From: Sordariomycetes sp. S80-01Y | Lineage: Eukaryota; Ascomycota; Sordariomycetes | Assembly: GCA_037042185.1 (NCBI GenBank) | Contig: JAXQJY010000033.1 | Coordinates: forward strand, 2,542,001 to 2,606,000 | Direction: 5' to 3' | Length of the DNA: 64,000 bases | Shown: in pieces, positions 46,441 to 57,910 of the stretch | Layout of the letters: every line of letters starts with the position of its first letter | Numbering within the stretch: position 1 is the stretch's first letter | Notes under the pieces: model-generated | What the model saw: only the letters and a program-made list of their open reading frames with translations | Databases searched by the model: none | Told to the model about the DNA's origin: nothing | Program-made: the position numbers and the translations under genes

Positions 46441-49216
46441 ATGAGCCTACCGCAGCATGGGTGGAACATGGACCGTCCATCTGGATCTGTGAAGCGAGCG
46501 CGCGAGAGAGCTCAGGCCGGTCACCCTCCCCGCCGCCCACCACCGCCCATCACGGACGATGCCTCAATGTCTCCTCAGGGGCATCTGAGCCCGCCGCCTC
46601 GTCGTCATATGCCCCCTGCTCAACCACCACCTCCGTTGCCGAGCCATGCGATTCCACCTTCAAGTCGGCCACGCGGACCAGCTGGATTCAATGGGAAGGA
46701 AAGCCATGTCATCTCCCGACCGACTCAGGCGCCGCACTGGCCGTTGCCTCCAGGATCGCCTCTGGTGCCTGGCAACAGCAATGAGAACTATCGAGCTCAG
46801 CCTGGCCGCCCTAAGCAGGCACCTCCCCGACCGCCCAGACCGAGTCGAATCCCATCTCTCGTCGATCAATCGAGACCACAAGAGCCGACCCCCATCTTTC
46901 GCAACCCCCAAGAACATGTCTACGAGAAAAGAGAATCAAGCCAAGACTACTCTTCAACGCCAGCCACGCCTTCATCACGCTTGACTACTTCGTCTGTTGG
47001 TACAATACCCGAATTCCCAGCCCCTGGACAAGCGCCAGAGCCAGCACCACCAGTGCCCATTCCACCCAGGAAGAGCGTTACGTTGGGCCCGCCACCAACG
47101 AGTCGACGGGGAGCATCTTCGTTTTACTCAAATGCATCCTACGTGTCTCCGATACCTGAGGAGAGCTCCAGATCCCATGGATCATATGCTTCCAGCGCCG
47201 CTATGCCTGAGGCCTGGACACCTGCGTCTCCAGGATTGAGCCCAAATTACAGCGAGGGGTTTTACGATGACTCTGTCACTGAGAAGAGCCGCGAATCAAT
47301 TGGAGACGACTACGGAGACGAGAGCAAACTGGTACGGAGCGCTAGTATTGGTAAAAAGGGCAAGGCGGCACTCGTCGATAACAAGCCGGGAGCTGCTGCT
47401 GCTACTCCTCAGCCAAGACCTACAGCTACGCCCGTACAGCCGTTCGAGGGGGGAACAGGCTACATGGATGAATCAAACAGCTCTTCTGAGAGGGTGACAA
47501 CTAAACAGAAGACTGCCGACGCCCCTTCATCCGCTCCGGCAGACGAATCCTTCCTTATGCCAATCGCCATGCAAGTGTCGCCCGGATCACCAGGACAAGA
47601 GCCTAGGCTTTCTCCGCAGCCCTCTAGATCAAGTCGACTATCAGCCCTTCGACGACCGCCTAAGTTGGACATCGATGCTGTACGGGAGGCCGAGGCTAGG
47701 GGCAGTATTACCAGTCTGCCAGATTTGATCAAGCGGGCCACACGACTAGCAGCTATGATCGAAAGGGGCAAACGACCTGCTAGTCGGTTCGACAACTTCA
47801 ACGATTTTCTTGACAAGTCGAACCAGGACGGCACTGCCGATGATTCATGTGGGTTAACACGAATCTCCCCAATCTTTGCAAACGCTGACAATTTTAGCAA
47901 ATGACCGTCATCAGTCAGGCCTGTCGGATATGCTTGCTGCTTTTCCCCCTCCTGCTCAACCCACACCTAATGACCGCCGCAGTCGAGGCTCTTGGTTCCG
48001 CAAGACCTCGTGGCCGCTTGTCCCAGCGCAAGATTACGACCCGAACGGTAGCACGCCTGCAAATGAGGAGAAGCCAAAGACACAGCGTAAATGTTGCGGT
48101 ATGCGCCCTTGGGTTTTTGTCCTGGTCATCATCGTTGTTCTCTTGGCGGTGGCTGCAGCCATTGTCATACCTCTGCAGTTCTTCGTGTTCAAGACGCTCG
48201 GCAACCATCCTGAGCCCCAGTCGCAATTCGATCAGTGCTTGGAAGAGCTTGATTGCAAAAATGGCGGTGCCAACGTAATCTCCCAAGGCACCTGTTCTTG
48301 CATCTGCACCAATGGTTTTACTGGTCCCGACTGCAGCGTGGAGGGCTCAGACGGCTGCACGACAACTGATCTAGTCAACTCCGATTCTGACTCGAATATC
48401 CGGAACGTTACTCTCGGGAGGGCTATTCCTCGCTTGATTGCCGACTCTAGCGCGAACTTCTCAATTCCTCTTTCGGGGACCGCCATTCTCGCAAAGATCA
48501 ACAACGCGGACTTCTCGTGTAGAGCACAGAACTCCCTTGTTACTTTCGATGGACGGCCGACACGGTTGGGCGAAGCCAAGTCAGAAATTGTGGACGACAA
48601 TGACGCCCTGGATGAGGCAGCTGATGTCAACCTGGCACCATTCATACCCATCAAGACGCTGACTGTAACGCCTGGTGTCGACGTCACGGTCACCATCCCG
48701 GACCAAAATCAGGGCGTGGGTATGCCGACGCAAAGCGCAAGCGTGCCAGAGAGCACGGATGATGTAGGCGATACTGTCACGACCACGAGCCTGTCGCCCA
48801 GATCTACAACCTCTGAGGATGACACTCAGCCAACCTCAGACCCTGGATCAGATCCTGACGGCGATTTCACCATCACCGAAGAGGTCCTCGACTTTGCTAG
48901 GGTAGCCGTTTTATACATCTTCCAAGAAGAGAACTCTAGCGACGCAGAAGAGGCACAGTCGAGTCTGCAGCGCTTTTTCAACGCGGCATCAGAGACTCGT
49001 CCAGGTTTCGAAAAGGCGACCGCGAAGGATGCCCGCAACGTCACGTTGAGTGGCAACAACAGCGTAAACCTTGTCAATTTCCGCATTGACATCGGCGATG
49101 GGACAATTGGGAAGAAGGCCAGGCGCAGCTTATTAGGGCGATGGCTCGATGACTTCTCAAGTCAACAGCTGGCCAGAAGAGGTGGTTCAGTGCTTTCTAG
49201 GCGTTCTGGTGTATGA
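46441..49216 (+). CDS. proline-rich single-pass membrane protein with EGF-like domain
   Basis: Exons 46441-47848 and 47898-49216 (49-nt intron) give 908 aa from the ATG at 46441; ATGs at 46369 and 46468 are alternatives in frame. The first 500 residues are disordered and rich in Pro, Ser and Arg (HPPRRPPPPITDDA, RRHMPPAQPPPPLPS). A transmembrane helix follows (PWVFVLVIIVVLLAVAAAIV) and then an EGF-like module (CLEELDCKNGG, then CSCICTNGFTGPDC). The outer part is Ser/Thr-rich with N-glycosylation sequons (FNIxS-type NVTL, NFSI). It appears type II with the Pro-rich tail in the cytosol. Known: such fungal EGF-like glycoproteins are uncharacterised. Inferred: cell-surface sensor or wall-linked scaffold. 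Confidence 0.85.
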
Positions 49217-49328
49217 TAAACAGTCAAGACGGGGCTAGGATTGTTCGTATAATGGCGCAAGGATATTCTCGATAGAGCAAGAGGGTTCAAATTTTGACGC
49301 GACACGGCGACAGAAATGGAACTGAGAA

Positions 49329-49346
49329 GAGAAAGAGAAAGAGAAA
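49329..49346. repeat. GAGAAA x3
   Basis: Three perfect hexamer copies in the 3' flank of the EGF-like gene, inside a longer purine run. Confidence 0.85.
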
Positions 49347-49546
49347 GGAGGTTTCGAAGGAGACAACGTAAATCTTGTATATACATTTCAGACGACCGTC
49401 TTTCATTCAGCAGATATCTCCGGTAGGGGAGATTGGGCCTCGGCGCAGGATGCGCTGTTATCGGCATGTGTGTGTCTACACTAAGACTTTGAGTTGTTGG
49501 AAGTGATGCATTTATGTTTAGAGGAATCACAGAACCAAGTTTCGCT

Positions 49547-51357
49547 TTACATCCTGAACACGCCGAACTTGGTGTCACCAGCCTTGACCTCGTTGCGTCC
49601 GCCCATAGCAGCCTCTAGACCAAGGCCTAGATATCTCCTTGTATGTTGTGGAGGGATGATGCCGTCGTCCTGACCTCGTTAGCTACTTTCAATTCTCTTG
49701 GATTGTGAAGAAAGGGGGCAGTGGGGCACGGGAGGGACTCACCCATAACCTCGCGCTCGAGAAGGTCGCGTCGCTCTCCCTGTCAATCCTCTCCTTCAAC
49801 CCGGTATCGACCTTTTGTCCCACGGTCTCCATGACGCTAGCGAGCTGCTCTCCGCCCATGACGCCGATCTTGGCATTGGGCCACATCCACAAGAACCTCG
49901 GACTGTACGCCCTGCCACACATGCCATAGTTACCAGCTCCGTAGCTGCCGCCCACGACGACAGTAAACTTGGGCACGTCGGCACAGGCCACGGCTGTGAC
50001 GAGCTTGGCGCCGTGTTTCGCGATGCCGCCCCTCTCGGCGTCGGAGCCGACCATGAAGCCGGAGATGTTCTGGAGGAAGACGAGGGGAATACCCCGCTGA
50101 GAGCAGAGCTCGATGAAGTGAGCGCCCTTTTGGGCGGACTCGGCCAGCAGCACGCCGTCGTTGGCGATGATGCCGACCTTGTGGCCGTGGATGGTGGCGA
50201 AGCCGGTGACGAGGGTGGTGCCGAAGTCGCGCTTGAACTCGGAGAAGTGGCTGCCGTCGACAACGCGGGCAATGACTGAGCGGATAGGCAAGGGCTTCCG
50301 GAGGTTGGTTGTTGCGATGCCGAGGAGCTCAGAGGGGTCGTGGAGGGGTTCCTGGTAGGTCTTAACGGCGGTTGTCTTCTGCGGCCAGTTGAGGTTGGAG
50401 ATTGACCTCCTGGCCAATGTGATGGCGTGCGCGTCATCCACGGCCAGGTAGTCCGTCACTCCGGAGACGGAAGAGTGCATCTTGCCGCCTCCCAGATCCT
50501 CAGGAGAGACGACCTCTCCCGTGGCGGCCTTGACCAACGGCGGGCCGGCGAGGAAGATGTGTCCTTGCTTGTCCACGATGATGCTCTCGTCAGACATGGC
50601 AGGGACGTAAGCACCGCCCGCGGTGCAGGGGCCCATGACAACGGAGATCTGGGGGATGCCTTGAGAGGACATGCGGGCTTGGTTGTAGAAGATGCGGCCG
50701 AAGTGGTCGCGATCGGGGAAGACGTCGGACTGGTGGGGGAGGTTGGCGCCCCCGGAATCAACCATGTAGATGCAGCTGTTGTCGGTCAGTGGTTATTCTG
50801 ACAGCCATCCAAGGCGAGATAAGGGTGGTTGTAAGGGAGACTTACGGGAGGTTGTTCTCCTGTGCAATGGCCTGCGCCCTCAGGTGCTTTTTCACAGTGA
50901 TGGGATAGTACGTCCCTCCCTTGACGGTGCTGTCGTTGGCTACGATCATACAGGTCACGCCCTCGACAACACCAACACCCGTGATGATACCACCCGCCGG
51001 TACCTCGGCCTCGGGGTACAGCTCATAACCAGCCATAGGGCTCAATTCCAAGAAGGTCGTGCCTGGGTCGATCAAGGCAGTAACGCGATCGCGGGGCAGC
51101 ATCTTGTTCCGCTGAAGGTGCTTCTGCCTCGCCTTCTCGGGGCCGCCCTGCTGGATCTTGGCCGTCAGATCCTGGAACTTGTCCATGAGTGCCTTCATGG
51201 AGCTGTGGTTCTCGGCGTACTCGGGCGACGAGGTGTCGACTGCGCTGGGCAGACGGGATATGGCGGCGGCGTGATGGGGAGGGGTCAGGGACGCGGTTGA
51301 GCGGATGCTCCTGGGCACCGCCCTCAGCCTGAAGGCTCGTTGCGATCTGGATAGCAT
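49547..51357 (-). CDS. mccB: 3-methylcrotonyl-CoA carboxylase beta subunit
   Basis: Exons 51357-50846, 50775-49743 and 49669-49547 give 555 aa. The start [20 protein letters not shown] is a typical mitochondrial presequence. Carboxyltransferase landmarks: [55 protein letters not shown], the CoA/biotin site [30 protein letters not shown] and [18 protein letters not shown], with GVMGGEQ near the end. The last exon supplies the usual [17 protein letters not shown] and KFGVFRM terminus. Known: it carboxylates 3-methylcrotonyl-CoA in leucine breakdown with the biotinylated alpha subunit, which is not in this window. Head to head with isovaleryl-CoA dehydrogenase, the step before it. Confidence 0.97.
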
Positions 51358-51687
51358 CGTGTCTTGTGTCGCTCGCTCGATCAATTGATGGATTTGACGA
51401 AGGGAAAGCGACGAGGTGAGCTGGACGGAAAGAAGAAAACCGAGGGAAGACGCTTGAGCCGAGCCGCGATGCTCGAGGTCGGCGTTGAGATCTGGGGTTG
51501 GCGGGCCGCGTTAAACCGCGATAAGCCGAGACGTCATGGAGAGGCTACCAGCGCTGGACGACCTTCAACCTTCGCTGGCCGCCGCGGACCGAGGGTGCAC
51601 ATTTTCCTCCTTCACTCTTCAGTCAATCTCTCTCCTGGCATTGAACTTCATTCTCCTCAGCCATTGACAGCCACACACAGCATCACC
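51358..51687. promoter_or_regulatory. divergent promoter of two leucine-catabolism genes with CCGAGG motifs
   Basis: 330 bp between start codons. CCGAGG occurs at 51440-51445 and 51589-51594. Known: CCTCGG/CCGAGG is the core site of the fungal FarA/FarB (CTF1) regulators of fatty acid and acyl-CoA catabolism. Role here is inferred. Confidence 0.55.
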
Positions 51688-53032
51688 ATGGCCTCAGCAT
51701 CGCGGACATTCCGGGCCCTCGCCCGCCCGACAGCGCGCTCATTCCGCCCCGCCACGACGCTCCCCTCAATCGCGGTACAAACACGCCTGCACTCCAACGG
51801 CAAGCACCCCAAGGACTTCGTCGCTCCGGCGCAAGAGGACCTCGACGAGCTCCGCGAGAGGGTACAGGAGTTCACCCGCCGCGAGATCACAGAGGAGGTC
51901 GCCGCCCAGACAGACAAGAGCAACGCCTTTCCCAATAGCATGTGGCGAAAGCTCGGCGACGCTGGGCTCCTAGGCATCACGGCCGATGAGGATGTTGGTG
52001 GTCTGGGCATGGGATACCAAGCTCACTGCGTCGTCATGGAGGAGCTGAGCAGGGCGAGCGGGAGCATCGGCCTGAGCTACGCGGCGCACAGTCAGCTCTG
52101 TGTGAATCAGCTGCAGCTAAACGGCAGTCAGGCACAGAAGGAGAAGTACCTCCCCGGGCTCATCTCTGGTGAGCAGGTCGGTGCGTTGGCGATGAGCGAG
52201 AGCGGTGCGGGCAGCGACGTTGTCAGCATGCGGACGACGGCGAAGAAGGTTGATGGGGGCTATGAAATCAACGGCAGCAAGATGTGGATCACAAACGGGC
52301 CAGACGCGAACCTCATTGTCGTTTACGCAAAGACCGAGCCGGAGGCTGGGTCGAAGGGTATCACAGCATTCCTGGTGCAGACGGAAAGCAAGGGCTTCAG
52401 CTGCCAGCGGAAGCTGGACAAGATGGGCATGAGAGGCAGCAACACGGGCGAGCTGAACTTTGACGGTGTTTTCGTGCCTGAGGAGAACGTTCTCGGAAAG
52501 GTCAACGGCGGCGTCCGTGTTCTCATGGAAGGCCTGGATCTCGAGCGCTTGGTCCTGTCGGCTGGACCTCTGGGCATCATGCAGGCCTGCATGGACGTCA
52601 CCCTGCCCTTCACCCACCAAAGGAAGCAGTTCAACCAGCCCATCGCCCACAACCAACTTGTTCAGGGCAGGTTGGCGGACATGTACACAAAGCTACAGGC
52701 CAGTCGGGCGTACACGTACAACACGGCGAGGAGAGTGGACGAGCAGGGCATCATCCGCACGCAGGACTGCGCCGGGGCTATCCTGTACGCCGCCGAAAGG
52801 GCGACAGAGTGCTCGCTGGACTGCATCCAGCTGCTCGGAGGAATGGGGTACGTCGAAGAAATGCCTGCTTCAAGGCTACTGAGAGAGTGAGTCCCGTCTT
52901 GTTTCAAGGGCGGTGTACGGACCGATGCTAACAAACTGCAGCGCCAAGCTTTACGAAATCGGTGCGGGCACATCCGAGATCAGGAGGATGGTCATTGGAA
53001 GGGCTTTCAACAAGGAGTATGCGAATGTATAA
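51688..53032 (+). CDS. ivdA: isovaleryl-CoA dehydrogenase
   Basis: Exons 51688-52886 and 52942-53032 around a 55-nt intron give 429 aa. The start ([20 protein letters not shown]) follows CATCACC and is a mitochondrial presequence. Acyl-CoA dehydrogenase signatures are present: [38 protein letters not shown], and the C-terminal [20 protein letters not shown] with [17 protein letters not shown], the last coming from exon 2. The catalytic base of the isovaleryl enzyme, in [15 protein letters not shown], is at about Glu286; its position in helix G distinguishes it from most acyl-CoA dehydrogenases. Known: FAD-dependent oxidation of isovaleryl-CoA to 3-methylcrotonyl-CoA in mitochondria. Its product is the substrate of the neighbouring carboxylase. 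Confidence 0.97.
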
Positions 53033-53237
53033 AGGGTGTACTGTCCTCATGCATGGAAATGGTGAGCGGGTCGAGCATCTTTCAAGATCGGGTCCAGTCG
53101 CAAGGCTTGGAGCGGACTTTGGTCATTTTTACACTGTTCTGGAGGGGCGACCCCTCGAAGACGAAGAGCCGGATCATGGTATGTTATACTTTGCATAGGT
53201 GAAATCTGCATCATGTCATTCATGTTTCATAATGCAC

Positions 53238-54257
53238 TCAGTGGTGGTACTTTGGCACCACGCCTTTGACTCTCAACCACGCAGCCTCCAACGCGTCCAC
53301 AACCTCCTTATCCAGGGGGCCCTTCTCCAACTCTACGAGGTTTCCCTCCAGCTGCTCAACACTGCTCGCGCCGATGATGAGCTTGTCCCCTTTCTCGTTG
53401 TCCATGAGGCTGTGATGCATGAGCCACCGGAACGCAACCTCCTTCTCCGTCAGCCCCTTCTCCTTGATCACCGGTCGGATGACGTCCAACGCATCAAAGT
53501 AGAAGTCGTTCATGTACCGCCCGTGGTGGAGCTGTCCCTGCCAGCGCTTGGGGTCGAACCTCGAGCCGGGCTCGTAGTCGTCCTCCGACATGTTGCGCTT
53601 GTACCTCGAGGTGAGGAAACCTCCCGCCAGGGGTTGGAAGGCGTAGAGGGCAATGCCGTACTTTCGCAAGCAGGTCATGAGCTCCGGCTCGATGGAGCGG
53701 TGGAGGGCGTTGTAGATGCCCTGGTAGACGGTCGGTTTGATCCAGCCGTTGCGCGAGCAGATCTCACAGATGGCGGCGACCTCCCAGGACATGTAGTTGC
53801 TGATGCCGAAGCGGTTGAAGTATCCCTCCTTGTGGAGGTTGTTGACTTCTCGGAGCGTATCCTCGAGGGGTGTATTCCGGTCCGGGCCGTGAAGGTACCA
53901 CAAATCCACCTTTTTCGTGCCCAAGGCTGCCAGGCTCTCCATGAGACCCCGCCTCACGTCGTCGGGACGGTGGGAGTAGACGTTGTTTCCCATCTTCATG
54001 CCTTTGCCCTCGTTGGGGTAGAGCTTCGTGCCCATGACGAGGCCATACGACTGCCAGTCGGCCTTGGCCATGTACTCCTCGGACGACCCGCCGCCGTAGA
54101 GGCGCGCGTTGTCGAGTTCGCGGTGGCCGTGGGAGAGGAAGGTCTCAAACATGGATCGGACGTCTGGAACCGAGGTGACGCGGATGCCCTCGTTCCCCGG
54201 GGCGCCCATCGTCATCGTGCCGAGGACGATGGGCATTGCGGTCTTTGAAGCCGTCAT
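53238..54257 (-). CDS. aldo-keto reductase, AKR7-like (aflatoxin aldehyde reductase group)
   Basis: A single exon of 339 aa. The (beta/alpha)8 signature residues are visible: LGTMTMG, the catalytic Asp and Tyr in ELDNARLYGGGSSEEY, Lys in VMGTKLYPN and His in DLWYLHGPDRNTPLEDTL. NADPH-binding C-terminal elements include LIIGASSVEQLEGNLVELEK. Known: this group reduces aldehydes and dialdehydes with NADPH, often in detoxification. It starts 732 bp from a divergent bZIP gene. Inferred: cytosolic carbonyl detoxification. Substrate cannot be read from the sequence. Confidence 0.94.
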   Translation of the reverse strand: MTASKTAMPIVLGTMTMGAPGNEGIRVTSVPDVRSMFETFLSHGHRELDNARLYGGGSSEEYMAKADWQSYGLVMGTKLYPNEGKGMKMGNNVYSHRPDDVRRGLMESLAALGTKKVDLWYLHGPDRNTPLEDTLREVNNLHKEGYFNRFGISNYMSWEVAAICEICSRNGWIKPTVYQGIYNALHRSIEPELMTCLRKYGIALYAFQPLAGGFLTSRYKRNMSEDDYEPGSRFDPKRWQGQLHHGRYMNDFYFDALDVIRPVIKEKGLTEKEVAFRWLMHHSLMDNEKGDKLIIGASSVEQLEGNLVELEKGPLDKEVVDALEAAWLRVKGVVPKYHH

Positions 54258-54989
54258 GTTTGCGATTTCTGGAGTTGGTACTGCTGAGATGTCACGGCTG
54301 TAGGTGTTGTGAGCTGTTGGTCTTTCTGGACGAGTGTATGGGTAGAGAGAGGTTAAAGTACCTGCTTGAACTGGTAGCCGATTCTCCGAGCGCGACCACG
54401 ATCTGCCACTCTTGTTGCCGCTCTCGACACTGTGTTGATGGCTAAAGCCATGATGTCAAAATCAATAGTCCATCGATGCTGGAGCGGGTCAACTTGGAGC
54501 AAACTCGGCCGGATTTTAGAGGGGGGCCCAGCTGTATATCAACCTCAACCCGGAAAACACGGTCTTTACCACTTGTGCAATAACCTTATCTCCATCTCTA
54601 TTTCTTCAATTGAGTCATGCCGAAGCCATCACGATCCAGACCCCGAACCTGAAAAGCTGAGCCCCTCAAGTGACGCCGCCTCCGCGCCCTCCTCTACACT
54701 GGCCGTTGTCCGGCCCCACCTCCGACGCGGCATTGGGCGTAAGCCGGTTGCATTAGCGTCACATTCGCTCCCCGGCTGATCGGATTTAAGATAGACTTCA
54801 GGCTTTGTGGGGGAAGGCCGAGCCAGGGGCAGCAGCAGGATAAAACCTCGTCATGCCCTTTTTTGAAGGCGTAGCTGTAAGCTGGCTGCATGAAGCGCTG
54901 CAGCTCGTCTCGGCATCCTTCAGCTCAGTCCTACCAGCCACGGTTGTAGCAGGAAAATCACGTGTGTAGCAAGAAGGCCCGGAAGAAGG
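54258..54989. other. divergent promoter, aldo-keto reductase and bZIP
   Basis: 732 bp between two divergent starts. No ORF accepted. Which of the genes, if any, is controlled by the bZIP itself cannot be judged. Confidence 0.4.
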
Positions 54990-55980
54990 ATGACGGACCG
55001 GCACCAGCAGCCGCCGACCATTGCCGTGAGGGGCAGGATCTATGAGCTCCCCGACCTGTGGGAGGGCAAAGATGATTGGACGGGCGTCACGAGCACGGCG
55101 GAGAGGAAGAAGAGGCAGAACAGACTAAACCAGCGGGCTTACCGTGAGACTCAAAGGCGTTGGTGATGTCGAGAACTAACGGCTGACTTTGGTAGGCCGG
55201 AGGAAGAAGCTCGAAGCCTTGGGACGCTCCGAGTCCATCTCAGAGGACCAAAGTACGCCGTCAATAGCATCCCCGTCGAAGGGAGATGCACCCACTAAGC
55301 TCGAGGATTCGCCGGGGGACATTGAGGAGGTCCCACGATATTCCCCTGTCGAGTTCGGCACCAGGCAACCGGAGTATCCCAACGACAGCCAAGGCCACCT
55401 TTTTCAGACGTCACTTTCCAGGAGGACCCAAACACAAGCTCTCATTCGACAAGCCTACCAAAATGCCATGCTCAAGGCTCCCAGGCCTGAGAGTCTGCAG
55501 ATGCTCATCCGGATCAACGTCACCAACGCCTGCGCCCGCAACGCCGCGCGCATGGGCTTCCCCATCGAGGGCCTCTGCTGCGACGACTACATCTCGCCCT
55601 TCAACAGCCAGGGCCCGCAGCTGGACGAGCGCTGGGAGACGCTGCCCGAGTCTCTCCGGCCCACCGCCCTGCAGCGCAGCGTCGTGCACCACCCGTGGCT
55701 CGACCTCTTCCCCTTCCCGCGGATGAGGGACAACATGCTGCGGGCCTTCGAGGATGGCTTCGACGACGACGAGCTCTGCTGGGATATCATGGAGATATTC
55801 CACGCGGATTCGGAGGACAGGCCGACTTTGATCGTCTGGGGGGAGAGCTGGGATGGGATGGGATGGGAGGCCAGCGCTCCCTTCTTGAAGAAATGGGGCT
55901 GGCTGTTGGAAGGATGTCCTGAGGTTCTGCAGTCAACAAATCTATGGAGAGAAAAAAGAGGAGAAAAGAGGTTTGGATGA
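54990..55980 (+). CDS. bZIP-type transcription factor with DUF3425 domain
   Basis: Exons 54990-55143 and 55196-55980 (52-nt intron) give 312 aa. The intron splits the basic region, which reads RKKRQNRLNQRAYRRRKKLE after joining, with the NxxxQRAYRxR pattern of fungal AP-1/Yap-like bZIPs. The leucine zipper is short or absent after it (EALGRSESISED). The rest is the DUF3425 domain: RPESLQMLIRINVTNACARN, LRPTALQRSVVHHPWLDLFP, FPRMRDNMLRAFEDG and DRPTLIVWGESWDGMGWEAS. Known: DUF3425 bZIPs are an expanded family in filamentous fungi, often near stress or secondary metabolite genes. Inferred: regulator of stress genes, perhaps including the divergent reductase. Confidence 0.92.
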
Positions 55981-56091
55981 TGTTCAAACTTCCAATGTGC
56001 GCATGATTGGTGTAGCGAAACACGGTCTATTCAGCCTTCAACTCCTTTGCGCTCTATCCCTACTCCCTACTGTGATTCCGTTTCCCAGCAT

Positions 56092-57230
56092 CTACTCCAG
56101 GTTCTTCTCGTTGACCAAGGTATAGCGGTACCTCGCTTTGCCAGCCGCCATATCAACAATGGCCTGGTTCGCCTCGCTCATCGGCCTCTTCTCGACCCAC
56201 GCCTTGATCTTCTTATCGGCAGCAAGCTGCAGCATCTCCCTGATGTCAGCAGGCGAGCCGATGCCGCTGCCGCCGAACTTGATGCCAGCGCTGAGGAGAG
56301 TGAAGATGTTGATTTCGGGCAGCTTGCCCTTGTCCGGAGCACCGACCTGGATGAAGTTGCCGTTGGCCTTGAGCAGCCCGAGGTATCCAGTCAGGGGCAT
56401 CTGCGAGCTCGAAACCGTGGACACGATGAGATCGAGGCTCCGCGCGTTCTTGGTCTCCCAGTCCTTGTCGTCCTCCGTCGCAATGTACTCATCCGCCCCC
56501 AGCGCCAGGACCTCATCCTTTTTGGTGGCTTTCCTGGAAATACCCACAACCTTGTCCGCACCCATCGCCTTGGCGAACAAGACTCCGAAGTGGCCCAAGC
56601 CACCGACGCCAACGATACCGACTGTCTTGCCGGGTCCGCAGCCGTTGACCTTGAGGGGAGTGTACATGGTGATGCCACCGCACATCATGGGCGCAGCATC
56701 TTCGCTCGGCACGCCTTCGGGGATCTTGATGGCGAAGTGGGAGTGGGTGCGGTTGTAGTCTGCATATCCGCCCATGGCCTGGCCCTCACCGTTGGGGAAA
56801 GCCGAGTCGTACGTGTTGGTCCTCTGGCGCGCGCAGTAGTTCTCCAGTCCCGCAGAGCAGTCGGGGCAGTCTGGCTGGAGGCATGAGCGCGATTGGGCGC
56901 CCACGCCGACGCGGTCGCCTACGGAGATGTGCTTGACGTTGGAGCCGACCCGTACTGCCTTGCCAACGATCTCGTGGCCGACACAGCAGGCTATCTTTCG
57001 TTAGCGGTGTTGGGGGATGTGGAGCTGGTTTCGGACTTACGGTAGGTAGTCTCGCCCCATCCGGACTTAAGAGTGTGTAAGTCAGAACCGCAGATACCGC
57101 AGTGGGTGATCTTGATGTCAACATCGTCCTCGGTCCATTTCTTGGGCTCGAAAGCACCCCATTCCATCTTGCCGTTGACGGAGTCGGGGGACTTGCCCAG
57201 CCAGCCTTCGAACTTGTAGTCGGTAGACAT
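56092..57230 (-). CDS. NADP-dependent zinc alcohol dehydrogenase, Adh6/cinnamyl type
   Basis: Exons 57230-57041 and 56990-56092 around a 50-nt intron give 362 aa. The catalytic zinc site is seen as HCGICGSDLHTLKSGWG and GHEIVG; splicing at GATAG joins ETTYPCCVGHEIV. The structural zinc loop reads CLQPDCPDCSAGLENYC, with four residues rather than two between the first two cysteines. The Rossmann motif is GIVGVGGLGHFG. Residues of the cofactor loop (ISRKATKKDE) are typical of NADP preference. Known: Adh6-like enzymes reduce cinnamaldehydes and other aldehydes with NADPH. Inferred: cytosolic detoxifying reductase of plant-derived or internal aldehydes. Specific substrate unknown. Confidence 0.94.
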
Positions 57231-57744
57231 GATGCAATTGATCTGGGTCGTACTTTGAGTGCTGTGAGTGCTTGTGTTGATTGCGACTGTGCGACGGCGA
57301 GTTTGTAAATGTGATAAAAGGGGAAGAAGTGGCCTTGACACCTTAGTTTTTGGCGGAAACCCCTCGACTACTAAATAGTCGCCAGCTTTTTGAAGATCGA
57401 GTCTATGATGCTCCATTCCAACGCATCATAATTGACGCAATCGCCTCCATAGCTTTCCCCGTGGCGGAGGGTCCTCTGGTCCCATACCGGCCGGGACGCC
57501 GAAGCTAATGCGCTTGGCTTATCCCGCTCCGCGACTCCGGTCTGCGATCGTATCTACAGCAGGACGGATGTTGGGTCGAGAGTCGCGGGCTGGATCAACG
57601 CCATGGTGGATTTATCGCATATAAGCACGGCTCCGGACTTTAGACAAGTCGCTTATGGACTCTCCTCTTGGGTTCCTAGAAAGCCCAAATCGCCGCAGCC
57701 GCCTTGTGCTTCTCTCACTTCGCAGATTGCTAATCAACTCCCAT

Positions 57745-57761
57745 CTGTCCTGTCAGGACAG
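57745..57761. other. inverted repeat, 6-bp arms
   Basis: CTGTCC, loop TGTCA, then GGACAG. It lies 13 bp upstream of the ATG of a tiny ORF, so the hairpin would be in its leader. Confidence 0.5.
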
Positions 57762-57774
57762 TAGCTGAGATATC

Positions 57775-57873
57775 ATGTTCCGTCCACGGAGTTTACATCC
57801 TCTTAGCGAGATGAACGACGACAACTCGGCGATGATGCCACCCTCAGCCAAAGCGCCTGGCGCGGCGTGCTAA
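57775..57873 (+). CDS. possible tiny ORF, 32 aa
   Basis: ATG to TAA gives MFRPRSLHPLSEMNDDNSAM followed by 12 more residues. A CATATAAG TATA-like element lies about 155 bp upstream at 57618 and a C/T-rich leader and hairpin precede the ATG, which look like a real promoter and leader. I recognise no family. It may be the first exon of an unrecognised gene, or nothing. Confidence 0.25.
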   Translation: MFRPRSLHPLSEMNDDNSAMMPPSAKAPGAAC

Positions 57874-57886
57874 GCTATTGGGTTCG

Positions 57887-57910
57887 TTCGATAGGTTCGA
57901 TAGGTTCGAT
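57887..57910. repeat. 9-bp tandem repeat, 2.7 copies
   Basis: Unit TTCGATAGG twice and then TTCGAT. Just downstream of the tiny ORF. Confidence 0.85.
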
